A stretch of DNA of 64,000 bases, from contig NZ_QVFV01000004.1 in NCBI RefSeq assembly GCF_004212215.1, forward strand, positions 337,226 through 401,225, written 5' to 3'. Under the pieces are notes generated by a model. That model saw nothing but the letters and a program-made list of their open reading frames with translations, searched no databases and had not been told where the DNA came from. Both the position numbers and the translations under genes were made by a program. Shown here in pieces: positions 39,452 to 48,107 of the stretch. This DNA comes from Leptolyngbya iicbica LK. GTDB lineage: Bacteria > Cyanobacteriota > Cyanobacteriia > Phormidesmidales > Phormidesmidaceae. Each line of letters starts with the position of its first letter. The first letter of the stretch is position 1.

Positions 39452-42400
39452 GTGCATATTAAGCGCGTAGAACTGTCTCATTTCAAGTCGTTTGGTGGCA
39501 CGACAGCGGTGCCGCTGTTGCCAGGGTTCACGGTGATCTCTGGCCCCAATGGGTCTGGCAAGTCAAATATTTTGGATGCGCTGCTGTTTGCATTAGGGCT
39601 GGCGAGTTCTCGGGGAATGCGGGCCGATCGCTTACCCGATCTGGTCAATCAAAGCCACATTGGGCGGCGATCGACCGCCGAAGCGACCGTTACCGTCACG
39701 TTTGATATTTCTGATATTGCGCCTGATCTCATCATTGATCGCAGCACTCCCAACGTCGAAGCCGATGCCGAGAGTGCGATCGAGGTGGAAGCAACGCCCG
39801 CGATCGAGGATGAGTTGCCACCGGAGTCGGAAGCGACGGCAGCTACCAGTGAGGATGACAATAAAGTGGTGCCGCTGCCCACGCAGCGTGAGTGGACGGT
39901 GACGCGCCGCCTGCGGGTAACCAGCCAGGGCACCTACACGTCCAATTACTACATCAATGGCGACCCCTGTACGCTGACCGAACTGCACGAACAATTGCAG
40001 CGGTTTCGCGTCTATCCCGAAGGCTACAACGTGGTGTTGCAGGGCGATGTTACCAGCATTATTTCCATGAACTCGCGAGAGCGCCGCGAAATTATCGATG
40101 AGTTGGCCGGCGTGGCTTCCTTCGATCGCAAAATCAATCAGGCGATGGAAAAGCTAGAAGTCGTGCGGGAGCGCGAAGAACGCTTTCGCATGGTGGAGCA
40201 GGAGTTGGTGACCCAGCGCGATCGCCTCGCTCAAGACCGCCTCAAAGCGGAAAAATACCAGAAGCTCAAAGCCGAACTCCACACCCGCAACGAGTGGGAA
40301 ACGGTATTGACCTGGCAACAACAGCAGCAACAGGTGAATGCGCTGCGCCAGATGATTCAGCAGGATGCCGAGGCGATTCAGCAATTTGGGGTGCAGGTGC
40401 GCGAGTTAGAGGCCACCATGCAGACTACAGGTGAAGAACTGACCGCCCTCAATGCCCGTGTCAAAGCGTTGGGCGAAGACGAACATCTGGCGCTGCAATC
40501 CCAATTGGCCATCCAGGAGGCGGAACTGCGGCAACTGCAACGGCAGCAGCAGGGCTTGACCACCGAGAGCCAAACCACGGCAGCCAACTTGCGCCAAAGT
40601 CAAATCAATTTGCAAGAGCAGCAGCAAACCTTAGCTCGCCTAGCGGAAGAAATTCAGGTGTTGCAGCAGGGCGAACTGGTGACCCTCACCCGGCATCTCG
40701 AAGCGGCCCAAACCGCCTTAACGGCTAAGCGGGAAGCGACGAGTGCGATCGCCAGCGCTTCTCAAGCCTGGGTGGAAGAGCAAACCCAGCGCCGCCGCCA
40801 AATTGAGGATTTATTGCGTACGCTGGAACCGCAACGAGCCGAACAGGTGCGGCTACAAGAGCGGGTCAGTCAGCTCACCCAGCAAATTGCCGAACTTTCT
40901 ACGAATGTTCAAGAGCTGGCTCAGCAAATTGACGCTCAAGCGCTGCCGGAATCTGCAGAAGCCGGAGATGCTTCGAGTGCGGAAGCGAATATTCAGCGCT
41001 TGGCCCAAATCGTCGCCGATGCGGAACAAGAGCAGAAGGTGCAACAAGAAACTCAGCAGCGTCTCTTGCAAGAACAGCGGCAAAAGCAGCGCGAACTGGA
41101 CAAACTTGAAGCCCAAACCCAGGCTATGCAAGAAAGCCAGGGGACTCAAGCCACTCAAATCTTGATCGATAGCGGTTTACCGGGCATTTGTGGCCTGGTG
41201 GCTCAATTGGGGCGAGTCGATCCACGCTTTCAACTGGCGCTGGAAATCGCTGCTGGGGGCCGGTTGGGCTATCTGGTGGTCGAAAACGATCAAGTCGCCT
41301 CTCAAGGCATTGCGTTACTCAAGCAACGGCGCGCGGGACGAGCCACCTTCCTGCCGTTGAATGCCATTCGCGTGCCTAAAATCAACCGCATTCCCGACTG
41401 GAAACGGCCTGATGGGCTGGTGAATTACGCCGTTGATTTGATTGACTGCGACGATCGCTATCGCAAAGTGTTTGAATTTGTCTTCGGCAGCACCGCTGTC
41501 TTTGAAACCCTGCAAGCGGCCAGAAGCCACCTGGGGCAATTTCGCATGGTCACCCTGGATGGCGAGCTACTGGAAACCAGTGGTGCTATGACCGGGGGCA
41601 GCATCAGTAAGCAGCGCGGACGGCTGCATTTCGGCACGGTGGAAGCGGGTGAGTCGGAAGAAGCGATCGCTCTCCGCGATCGCCTCGCCGAAATCGATCA
41701 AATTCTGAATCATTGCGAACAGCGCATTGCCGCCGCCAAACTCGCCGTGAAAGCCGCTGCCGATAACTTGCTCGAAGCCCGCCAACAGCACCGCGAGCAA
41801 GCCCTGCAAACCCAGCAGGTGCAACAGCAACTCCGGCAGTTACAGCAGCAGCGCGCCCAAGGCGAAGCCCGCCTGGCTCAATATCAAGCGGAACTGACGA
41901 CCGCTCAGAGCCGACTGGCGGAGCTGGCGTCCCAACTGCCGGAACAAGAAGCCGAACTGCAAGCCCAACGGGACGCCCTCGCAGCCCTAGAACAATCACA
42001 GACCCATAGTGAGTGGCAGCAAGCCCAGACCGCAGTCCAGACTTTGGAACAGCAATTGAGCGATCGCCAAGCCACCTTGCAAGCGGCTGAGCGTCGCCTC
42101 CGCGATTTCCAAACCCAGCAAGAACGAGTGCAGATTACGAGTCAGCAGCAGCAGACTCAAATCGCTGATTATCAACAGCAGCAAACTCAGCAAGAGCAGC
42201 AGCGTCAGGCCTTAGCGCAGCAGCAGACCGACCTCAATACCGCCATGCAGGCTACGCGCCAACAGTTGAGCGCGCTGGATGCCAAGCTGGCGGAAGAAAA
42301 AGGGAATCGCGATCGCGTCGAAGCGCAATATCGCGATCAGCAAACCCAAAAGCAACAGCTGGAATGGCAGCGGGAAAAACGCCTCGAAACGCGCAAAGAA

Positions 42401-43153
42401 CGGCAGCAACAACTGGCGGCCCTAGACACTGAACTCGCCGCCCAAGGCACTGAACTGCCCGACCCCCTGCCCGAAATTCCTGCCGACACCGACTTGGAAA
42501 CGGTGAAAAAGCAAATTCGCTCGCTGCAGCGCCGCCTCGAAGCCTTGGAGCCCGTGAATATGTTGGCCCTCGAAGAATACAATCAAACCCAAGAACGGCT
42601 CGAAGAACTCTCCAACAAGCTCACCACCCTGCAAGAAGAGCGCACCGAGCTGCTGCTACGCATCGAAAACTTCACCACCCTCCGTCAACATGCCTTCCAA
42701 GAAGCCTTCGACGCGGTGAATGAAAACTTCAGCGAAATCTTTGCTCAGCTCTCCGATGGGGATGGCTATCTGCAACTGGATGATCCCACGAATCCATTTA
42801 ACGGTGGCCTCAATCTCGTGGCCCACCCTAAGGGCAAACCTGTGCGGCGTCTAGCCTCAATGTCCGGGGGCGAAAAGTCGCTCACCGCCCTGAGCTTCAT
42901 TTTTGCGTTGCAGCGCTATCGACCCTCCCCGTTTTACGCCTTTGACGAAGTTGATATGTTCCTCGACGGTGCGAATGTGGAGCGACTGTCTAAAATGATC
43001 AAACAACAAGCTCAACAGGCCCAGTTCATCGTGGTGAGTTTGCGGCGACCCATGATCGAAGCCGCCCAGCGCACCATTGGCGTGACCCAAGCCCGAGGCG
43101 CTTATACCCAAGTCCTTGGCATTAGCTTGGAGCCACAAAGTGCCTCCATGTAG
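39452..43153 (+). CDS. smc: Chromosome segregation ATPase SMC
   Basis: SMC dimers with ScpA and ScpB fold and separate the chromosome. The 1233-residue protein has the Walker A GPNGSGKSN at residues 31-39, a long first coiled coil, a hinge domain at about 570-715 (with GRVDPRFQLALEIAAGGRLG), a second Gln-rich coiled coil and the C-terminal signature MSGGEKSLTAL (about 1137) with Walker B FYAFDEVDMFLDGAN (about 1160). An acidic insert at about 105-145 lengthens the first head segment (SAIEVEATPAIEDELPPESE). The start is a GTG; VHIKRVELSHFKSFGG is the normal SMC opening. A PRC-barrel gene follows by 92 bases. Confidence 0.96.
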   Translation: MHIKRVELSHFKSFGGTTAVPLLPGFTVISGPNGSGKSNILDALLFALGLASSRGMRADRLPDLVNQSHIGRRSTAEATVTVTFDISDIAPDLIIDRSTPNVEADAESAIEVEATPAIEDELPPESEATAATSEDDNKVVPLPTQREWTVTRRLRVTSQGTYTSNYYINGDPCTLTELHEQLQRFRVYPEGYNVVLQGDVTSIISMNSRERREIIDELAGVASFDRKINQAMEKLEVVREREERFRMVEQELVTQRDRLAQDRLKAEKYQKLKAELHTRNEWETVLTWQQQQQQVNALRQMIQQDAEAIQQFGVQVRELEATMQTTGEELTALNARVKALGEDEHLALQSQLAIQEAELRQLQRQQQGLTTESQTTAANLRQSQINLQEQQQTLARLAEEIQVLQQGELVTLTRHLEAAQTALTAKREATSAIASASQAWVEEQTQRRRQIEDLLRTLEPQRAEQVRLQERVSQLTQQIAELSTNVQELAQQIDAQALPESAEAGDASSAEANIQRLAQIVADAEQEQKVQQETQQRLLQEQRQKQRELDKLEAQTQAMQESQGTQATQILIDSGLPGICGLVAQLGRVDPRFQLALEIAAGGRLGYLVVENDQVASQGIALLKQRRAGRATFLPLNAIRVPKINRIPDWKRPDGLVNYAVDLIDCDDRYRKVFEFVFGSTAVFETLQAARSHLGQFRMVTLDGELLETSGAMTGGSISKQRGRLHFGTVEAGESEEAIALRDRLAEIDQILNHCEQRIAAAKLAVKAAADNLLEARQQHREQALQTQQVQQQLRQLQQQRAQGEARLAQYQAELTTAQSRLAELASQLPEQEAELQAQRDALAALEQSQTHSEWQQAQTAVQTLEQQLSDRQATLQAAERRLRDFQTQQERVQITSQQQQTQIADYQQQQTQQEQQRQALAQQQTDLNTAMQATRQQLSALDAKLAEEKGNRDRVEAQYRDQQTQKQQLEWQREKRLETRKERQQQLAALDTELAAQGTELPDPLPEIPADTDLETVKKQIRSLQRRLEALEPVNMLALEEYNQTQERLEELSNKLTTLQEERTELLLRIENFTTLRQHAFQEAFDAVNENFSEIFAQLSDGDGYLQLDDPTNPFNGGLNLVAHPKGKPVRRLASMSGGEKSLTALSFIFALQRYRPSPFYAFDEVDMFLDGANVERLSKMIKQQAQQAQFIVVSLRRPMIEAAQRTIGVTQARGAYTQVLGISLEPQSASM

Positions 43154-43245
43154 ATCTGTTAAGATCGGAGTCCTCCTGTAGAATCATTCTTTAAACCGAA
43201 CTCCGGTTCACTTGTTGATTATCAAGTTTTAATCAGGCTCCGGCT

Positions 43246-44205
43246 ATGACCCCATCCTATGACCAGTTCCGCCAGCGCTCCGATTTTTTGGGCACGCAAG
43301 TCGTCACCAGAACAACGGGGAAAAGCTTAGGGTTTGTGAGTCAGCTGTGGGTTGACGTCGATCGCTGCGAAGTGGTCGCCGTTGGCTTAAGAGAGCAACT
43401 GTTGCCCGGAGTCATGTCCGGTACTGAGCACACGATGCAGCTCAGCAGCATTCGCCAAGTCGGCGATGTGATTTTGGTGGATGACGATGACGTGCTAGAG
43501 GATGATCTCAACCTCACGCCTTACAGCACGATGATTAATTCTGAGGTAATTACCGAGTCGGGCGAAATGCTGGGGCGGCTGCGAGATCTAAAGTTTGATG
43601 TGGTTACTGGCAAATTAGAATCCATCATCATCGCCTCATTTGGCCTGCCGAAAATTCCTGATCAGGTCATCAGCACCTATGAGCTGCCGGTGGACGAAAT
43701 CGTCAGCAGCGGCCCCGAGCGGCTCATCGTGTTTGAAGGGGCAGAAGAAAAGCTGGTGCAACTTAGCGTGGGCATTTTAGAGCGGCTGGGCATCGGCCGC
43801 GCTCCTTGGGAGCGGGATGACGAAAGCGAGTACATCATGCCGGTCTCGACGGCGAATCAGTTGCCCTCAGGCATTCAGACGCCGGTGGAGCCGATGCAGC
43901 AGACCCGGACTCCGGCGGTAGAAGAGCGCTGGACTGAAGATGACTGGGGTGAGCCGGAACCGATCTCGGCGGAACCCATGCCCCAGCGTCAGGCTGAGAT
44001 GGCTTATAACGAAGCCCCGCTGAATGAATCGGATAACTGGCCGAACCAGCCCGTGAGTCCGCCGCCGATGCGCTATGAGACCGATGAGAAGGATGTGACC
44101 GGGGATATCTGGACGGATGATGAACCGGAGCCCTACGATGCGCCCCCGGTCAACATTCCCCAGAAAAAGAAAGTCACTGAGTACGAAGAAGAATTGGATT
44201 ATTAA
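43246..44205 (+). CDS. Tandem PRC-barrel protein
   Basis: The 319-residue protein has two PRC-barrel domains (about 12-85 and 95-165), the second with SEVITESGEMLGRLRDLKFD. The last 140 residues are Pro/Glu/Asp-rich and look disordered, with repeated Trp-Asp pairs (WTEDDWGEPEP, WTDDEPEP). PRC barrels act as small adaptors in ribosome processing and photosynthetic reaction centres. In cyanobacteria similar proteins sit next to smc, as here, but I know no shown function for the pair. The ribosome site is weak. Confidence 0.82.
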   Translation: MTPSYDQFRQRSDFLGTQVVTRTTGKSLGFVSQLWVDVDRCEVVAVGLREQLLPGVMSGTEHTMQLSSIRQVGDVILVDDDDVLEDDLNLTPYSTMINSEVITESGEMLGRLRDLKFDVVTGKLESIIIASFGLPKIPDQVISTYELPVDEIVSSGPERLIVFEGAEEKLVQLSVGILERLGIGRAPWERDDESEYIMPVSTANQLPSGIQTPVEPMQQTRTPAVEERWTEDDWGEPEPISAEPMPQRQAEMAYNEAPLNESDNWPNQPVSPPPMRYETDEKDVTGDIWTDDEPEPYDAPPVNIPQKKKVTEYEEELDY

Positions 44206-44518
44206 GCGGCTGTCAAGCTTTGTCGTGGCTGCTCTGCTGCTGATGGTTTGGCATGGCTGACCTCAATTAGTCTGAGTGAACTTCGTGACTGCATGGGTGC
44301 GATCGCGACTGTTCCCCTCCGGCTAAGGTTCTAATCCCCAACATTGATCGCCGCTCGTGAAACACGAGGCAGGTGCGGGTGCTGTACAATTCAGGGTCGG
44401 ATTGGCCGTTGGGGAAAATTCGGCTTCTAGCGCACCATTGAGTGCTGGCCGCGATCGCCCCGCCATCCATCACCGCATATCCACAGGCACCGCATATCCA
44501 CAGGTTCAGCAAAGCATC
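44206..44518. other. Intergenic region before the WecB-type gene
   Basis: About 310 bases. The downstream frame is open back to 44357, but that stretch reads as random residues and is taken as non-coding. It holds two tandem copies of a 17-base unit at 44471-44504. Confidence 0.4.
44471..44504. repeat. Tandem direct repeat with DnaA-box-like core
   Basis: The unit CACCGCATATCCACAGG occurs twice in direct succession (44471-44487 and 44488-44504). Each contains ATATCCACA, one base from the DnaA-box consensus TTATCCACA. It ends 14 bases before the glycosyltransferase start, so it may be a regulator site, or a replication-related or accidental duplication. Confidence 0.5.
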
Positions 44519-45232
44519 ATGGGCGAGCTTCAAACACTAACGGTCATGGGTCTCCCCATTCACTGGGGCGCGCATTACGAAGACTGGTTACTCATGCGGC
44601 ACCAGCAAGGATTAGGTGCGCATGTGGTGACGCTCAATGCCGAGATGGCCATGCAAGCCGATCAGCATCCAGAGTTGAAGGCCGTGCTCTGCCAGGCGGA
44701 TTTAGCGATTCCCGATGGCGCTGGCATCGTGCTGTACTTTCGTCTCAAAGGCCAACGCATTCAGCGGTGTCCTGGCATTGAACTGGCGGAGTCGTTACTG
44801 CAAAAGCTGACACCCGAGCATTCAGCCTTCTTTCTGGGCGCTGCGCCGGGAGTGGCCGAAGCAGCGGCGCAAAACTGGCGATCGCGCCAACCCGGCTTAA
44901 ACATTGTGGGAGTGCGGGATGGTTATTTTCAGTCGGATGATTTACCAGAGCTGGAAGCGGAATTAAAAGCCCTGCAACCGACGGTGATTTTGGTGGCGTT
45001 AGGTGTGCCCCGACAGGAATTTTGGATTGCCGAACGGCGATCGCTGTGTCCCCAGGCCATTTGGATTGGGGTCGGCGGCAGCTTTGACATTTGGGCGGGC
45101 AACAAAGAACGCGCGCCAGCCTTTTTCTGCAATAACAATTTGGAATGGCTTTACCGCCTGTATCAAGAGCCGTGGCGGTGGCGACGGATGCTCGCCTTGC
45201 CCAAGTTTGCGATTCGGGCGCTGACGTATTAA
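44519..45232 (+). CDS. WecB/TagA/CpsF-family glycosyltransferase
   Basis: The protein of 237 residues belongs to the GT26 family, which adds N-acetylmannosaminuronate or similar sugars to lipid-linked intermediates of cell-surface polymers. Characteristic segments are VVTLNAEMAMQA (with the active-site Thr-x-Asn region), AIPDGAGIVL (catalytic Asp) and the late VGGSFDIWAGNKERAP and LEWLYRLYQEPWRWRR. It sits at the cytoplasmic face of the membrane through a basic, Trp-rich C-terminus. No other polysaccharide genes are adjacent. Its stop overlaps that of the convergent gene within TTAA. Confidence 0.88.
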   Translation: MGELQTLTVMGLPIHWGAHYEDWLLMRHQQGLGAHVVTLNAEMAMQADQHPELKAVLCQADLAIPDGAGIVLYFRLKGQRIQRCPGIELAESLLQKLTPEHSAFFLGAAPGVAEAAAQNWRSRQPGLNIVGVRDGYFQSDDLPELEAELKALQPTVILVALGVPRQEFWIAERRSLCPQAIWIGVGGSFDIWAGNKERAPAFFCNNNLEWLYRLYQEPWRWRRMLALPKFAIRALTY

Positions 45233-45732
45233 GCCGCTGCCTGCTTGACCCAAAAGCGCGTCAAGACAAAAGGCGCACGACAGTCGATGCGGACCGTTTT
45301 AGTGCCCCGAGTATCGAGGGTGACGCCTTCAATCTTCGGTTGTCCACCGGTCTCGGCTAGCGTGCCCTGATCTGCTTGAAACATGGCAACGCAGTGGCCC
45401 TGGGCATCGAGACAAGAGAGGGTCAGGGGAGCGCTGCTGATAAAACCAAAATCGATTTCGGCAACCGCATCTCCTAAGGTGATTTTCAGCCCGGTGTCGC
45501 GGGCCTGTGACATCAAGATCAACGTCGACTCGTGAGCTTGAAAGGCTGGATTTGAGGGCCTGAGGGCAATTGCTGATTCAAACCAAACTTGATGGCCCGA
45601 AAACTGATGATCAATCCGCTCAAAGTTGGCCAGACGCTGGAGCGGTAGTCGCTGCCAGGGGGACAGGTCGGAGACAGCGGTGTGATGAATGGTCGCGGTA
45701 GTGCCGATCGCAGGCGTATGCATAGTACTCAT
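45229..45732 (-). CDS. Unknown protein, probably beta-sandwich
   Basis: From the ATG at 45732 the product has about 167 residues. It is rich in alternating hydrophobic strands (IDHQFSGHQVWFESAI, then VAEIDFGFISSAPLTLSCLD and TVRIDCRAPFVLTRFWV), as in a jelly-roll or carbohydrate-binding sandwich. I recognise no named family. A longer start at 45855 is possible but reads less naturally. No signal peptide is evident. It converges with the WecB-type gene, sharing the TTAA stops. Confidence 0.6.
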   Translation of the reverse strand: MSTMHTPAIGTTATIHHTAVSDLSPWQRLPLQRLANFERIDHQFSGHQVWFESAIALRPSNPAFQAHESTLILMSQARDTGLKITLGDAVAEIDFGFISSAPLTLSCLDAQGHCVAMFQADQGTLAETGGQPKIEGVTLDTRGTKTVRIDCRAPFVLTRFWVKQAAA

Positions 45733-46134
45733 CGGGGGTAGACATCCCTGTAACTCAACTGTTTCTACAGACGGGCTCCGAGAGATTGCGCAGAAAGGTG
45801 CTAGTTGCTGTGACAGTTTGAGGGCTGGCATGAGGTCAGTTCCAAGCGTGTGCACAGAGAGAAAGCTGCCACTCCTAAAGCGTTAGGGTTGGGCATAACT
45901 TCACATGAGATTTATGACTCGCGACGTAGCTTTATGTTTCTTTTACGAAGCTGGGGCGATCGCTCCGGAAAATTTTTCAAAGAACTTGATCGTTGCTCTA
46001 TCAGCCTGGCAACTCTGACGAGGAACCTTTGCCCGTCGGTTGCTTCACCCACGTTTGACCGTGCCTGCCTGATGCTAGATGATGCCCTGATCAGGCTGCC
46101 TCAGTGGTTTTCACGCAACTGACTTCACAGCCCC
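45733..46134. other. Intergenic region between the unknown gene and pheA
   Basis: About 400 bases. A plus frame of 90 codons (45850-46122) has no ribosome site, family or codon pattern to support it. Promoter of the minus-strand gene at 45732 is expected here. Confidence 0.35.
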
Positions 46135-46992
46135 CTACACCGGGGTCTGGGCGGGCACAGCGATTGTGTTGTAGCTACCGAACAGTTTGATTTGTTCGGT
46201 ACAGGTGGCGAGGGCGCTCAGGGTGTCTTGGGTGTGCGCCGCGTCCAAGCTTGCTTCCAGATCTAAGAAAAAGAGATATTCCCCGAGCGATCGCTTGGTG
46301 GGGCGCGATTCGATGCGGCTCAGGTTAATCTGAGCGCGCGCCAAAATCTCCAGCGGCTTCAGCAACGCCCCCGGCGCATTAATCGGCAGGCTAAAGGCTA
46401 AGGACGTGTGGGTGCCCTGAGTAGCGGTCTGGGAGCTGAGCACCCAAAATTTGGTGCAGTTATCGGGTTGGTCATTAATGGTGTGGGCCAAGACCGGCAG
46501 GTTGTAGAGCTGGGCGGCCCAGGTTGAGGCGATCGCTGCCGTGGTTCCATGATCTGCCAAATGCTGCAGCGACTCAGTGGTAGAGCGGGTGGGGACGAGA
46601 GTCGCTTGGGGGCAGTGCTGCGTGAGCCACTGCTGGCATTGTCCTAGTGCTTGCGGATGCGAGTAGATCGTCTCGATGGCCTGGGGCTGGCTGGCATAGG
46701 TGATGAGATTATGGCGAATCGGCAACACTAGCGCCTGCTGAATTTGTAAAGATTCCAGTTGCCACAGGGTGTCGAGGGTGACGGCTACACTGCCCTCAAT
46801 CGAGTTTTCGACCGGCACAATGGCTAACGATACGGCTTCGTCGGCCACGGCTTGAATCGCCTGCAAAATGCTCGGATAGGCTATCAAAGTGCTCTCTTGA
46901 CCACCGTGGTTCTGGAGCCAGGTTTGAAACGCTAACGCCGCTTGTTCCGAAAACGTGCCCCGTGGCCCCAAATGAGCAATCTTTACAGCCAT
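46135..46992 (-). CDS. pheA: Prephenate dehydratase
   Basis: This enzyme turns prephenate into phenylpyruvate in phenylalanine synthesis. The 285-residue protein has the catalytic PDT domain with the GPRGTFSEQAA start, the VPVENSIEGSV loop and the DNCTKFWVLS segment (the Thr-Lys-Phe motif), then an ACT domain with ESRPTKRSLGEYLFFLDLE that binds phenylalanine for feedback control. No chorismate mutase domain is fused, as is normal in cyanobacteria. The ATG at 46992 gives the usual MAVKIAHLGPRG opening; the frame extends 15 codons further without family similarity. Confidence 0.93.
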   Translation of the reverse strand: MAVKIAHLGPRGTFSEQAALAFQTWLQNHGGQESTLIAYPSILQAIQAVADEAVSLAIVPVENSIEGSVAVTLDTLWQLESLQIQQALVLPIRHNLITYASQPQAIETIYSHPQALGQCQQWLTQHCPQATLVPTRSTTESLQHLADHGTTAAIASTWAAQLYNLPVLAHTINDQPDNCTKFWVLSSQTATQGTHTSLAFSLPINAPGALLKPLEILARAQINLSRIESRPTKRSLGEYLFFLDLEASLDAAHTQDTLSALATCTEQIKLFGSYNTIAVPAQTPV

Positions 46993-47360
46993 AACCGTCG
47001 CTTCAAAGATGTCTGATTCACAGTCTTTACACCACATTAGAAGAAAATCGGTCCCGCCGATTGATCCACCCCAGCGCCGCGATCGCTGGCGGATACCCAG
47101 TCAGTCAAAGGTGATATCGGCTGCTGCAGGGGCGAGTCGCTAGTCTTGCCACAGTGGCCTATTAGCGTTGCTGAGCGCTCTATGGTGCGCCGTTGAAGGG
47201 CAATATCCGTACCTTAGCCAGTTCACACAAAGATATGAAGAGGTGTTAACACTATGAGTAAGGGGTCCGTATTTACACGGCATAATGATTTTACTTTGAA
47301 GTTTGCCTGAAGCCCGTAAACGGCTACTTCATTCATCCGCAACGTTTATTTACCAACTTC
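46993..47360. other. Intergenic region between divergent pheA and DUF1997 genes
   Basis: About 370 bases with no supported gene. It should contain both promoters; a CATAAT hexamer at 47281-47286 could serve as a -10 element for the DUF1997 gene, but no clear -35 is seen. Confidence 0.35.
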
Positions 47361-47960
47361 ATGCTTCGTCTCGCTGCTCAACAAACTGCAAACATGCAGA
47401 TCGCCCGTCATGGGGTGCCGCTGAGTCACTATCTTCGGCAACCTCGGCGCTTGGTACACGCCTTGATGAATCCCGATCAAGTTGAGGAGTTGAGTGCGAA
47501 TACCTTTCGATTTCATCTGCGCGGTTTTCAGTTTTTGATGCTGAACATTCGCCCGGTGGTGGATTTGCAAATTGATACCAGTCATGACCACCTGCTAACG
47601 GTACGATCGCTCGACTGCTGGATTAAAGGCAATCAGTTCATCAATGAGCAGTTTTCCCTCGATTTGCAGGGGCAATTGCAGTTGACAGAACGAGAGCAGG
47701 TGACTGACCTGACCGGCGATGTGGATTTGGCGATCGCCGTTGGCTTGCCTCCCATTCTGTCCATGACGCCGCATTCCATTCTCGAAACCACTGGCAACCA
47801 AATTTTGCGTGGGGTGTTGAATACGATCAAGCATCGACTCATGCATCAACTGGCGGCTGACTATCAACGGTGGAGCCGTCAGCAGGCTCAAGCGCAAGCT
47901 GTCGTGCCGAGTTTGGCTTTCAGTCCCTCGCGGGCTGCGACTCCTTGTGTGGATAACTAG
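47361..47960 (+). CDS. DUF1997 protein
   Basis: The 199-residue protein has the DUF1997 pattern, found in cyanobacteria and plastids: HYLRQPRRLVHALMNPDQVEEL near the start and FLMLNIRPVVDLQI, then VDLAIAVGLPPILSMTP and ETTGNQILRGVLNTIK. The domain resembles lipid-binding SRPBCC-type folds by strand order, but this is not certain. No signal peptide. Function unknown. A hairpin follows at 48023-48044. Confidence 0.82.
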   Translation: MLRLAAQQTANMQIARHGVPLSHYLRQPRRLVHALMNPDQVEELSANTFRFHLRGFQFLMLNIRPVVDLQIDTSHDHLLTVRSLDCWIKGNQFINEQFSLDLQGQLQLTEREQVTDLTGDVDLAIAVGLPPILSMTPHSILETTGNQILRGVLNTIKHRLMHQLAADYQRWSRQQAQAQAVVPSLAFSPSRAATPCVDN

Positions 47961-48022
47961 TCCCTGGTTAACCATGAGCGATCGCTAATCTGGTTCCGGC
48001 ACTTCTTAACCTAAAAACCCCG

Positions 48023-48044
48023 GTCACTTAGCGAAAAAAGTGAC
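48023..48044. terminator. Short hairpin after the DUF1997 gene
   Basis: GTCACTT (48023-48029) pairs with AAGTGAC (48038-48044) around an 8-base loop; TGTCTTCT follows. This is a weak intrinsic terminator candidate 62 bases past the DUF1997 stop. A CATAAT at 48054-48059 right after it may be a -10 element for the next gene. Confidence 0.35.
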
Positions 48045-48107
48045 TGTCTTCTGCATAATGTTTGCTTAGATAAATAGGGCTGGCTTGGCAGAAGGACGGT
48101 AGCTTGT

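Noticed and set aside
45850..46122. Plus frame of 90 codons between the unknown gene and pheA
   Set aside because: No family, no ribosome site and an irregular mix of Cys, Arg and Ser residues.
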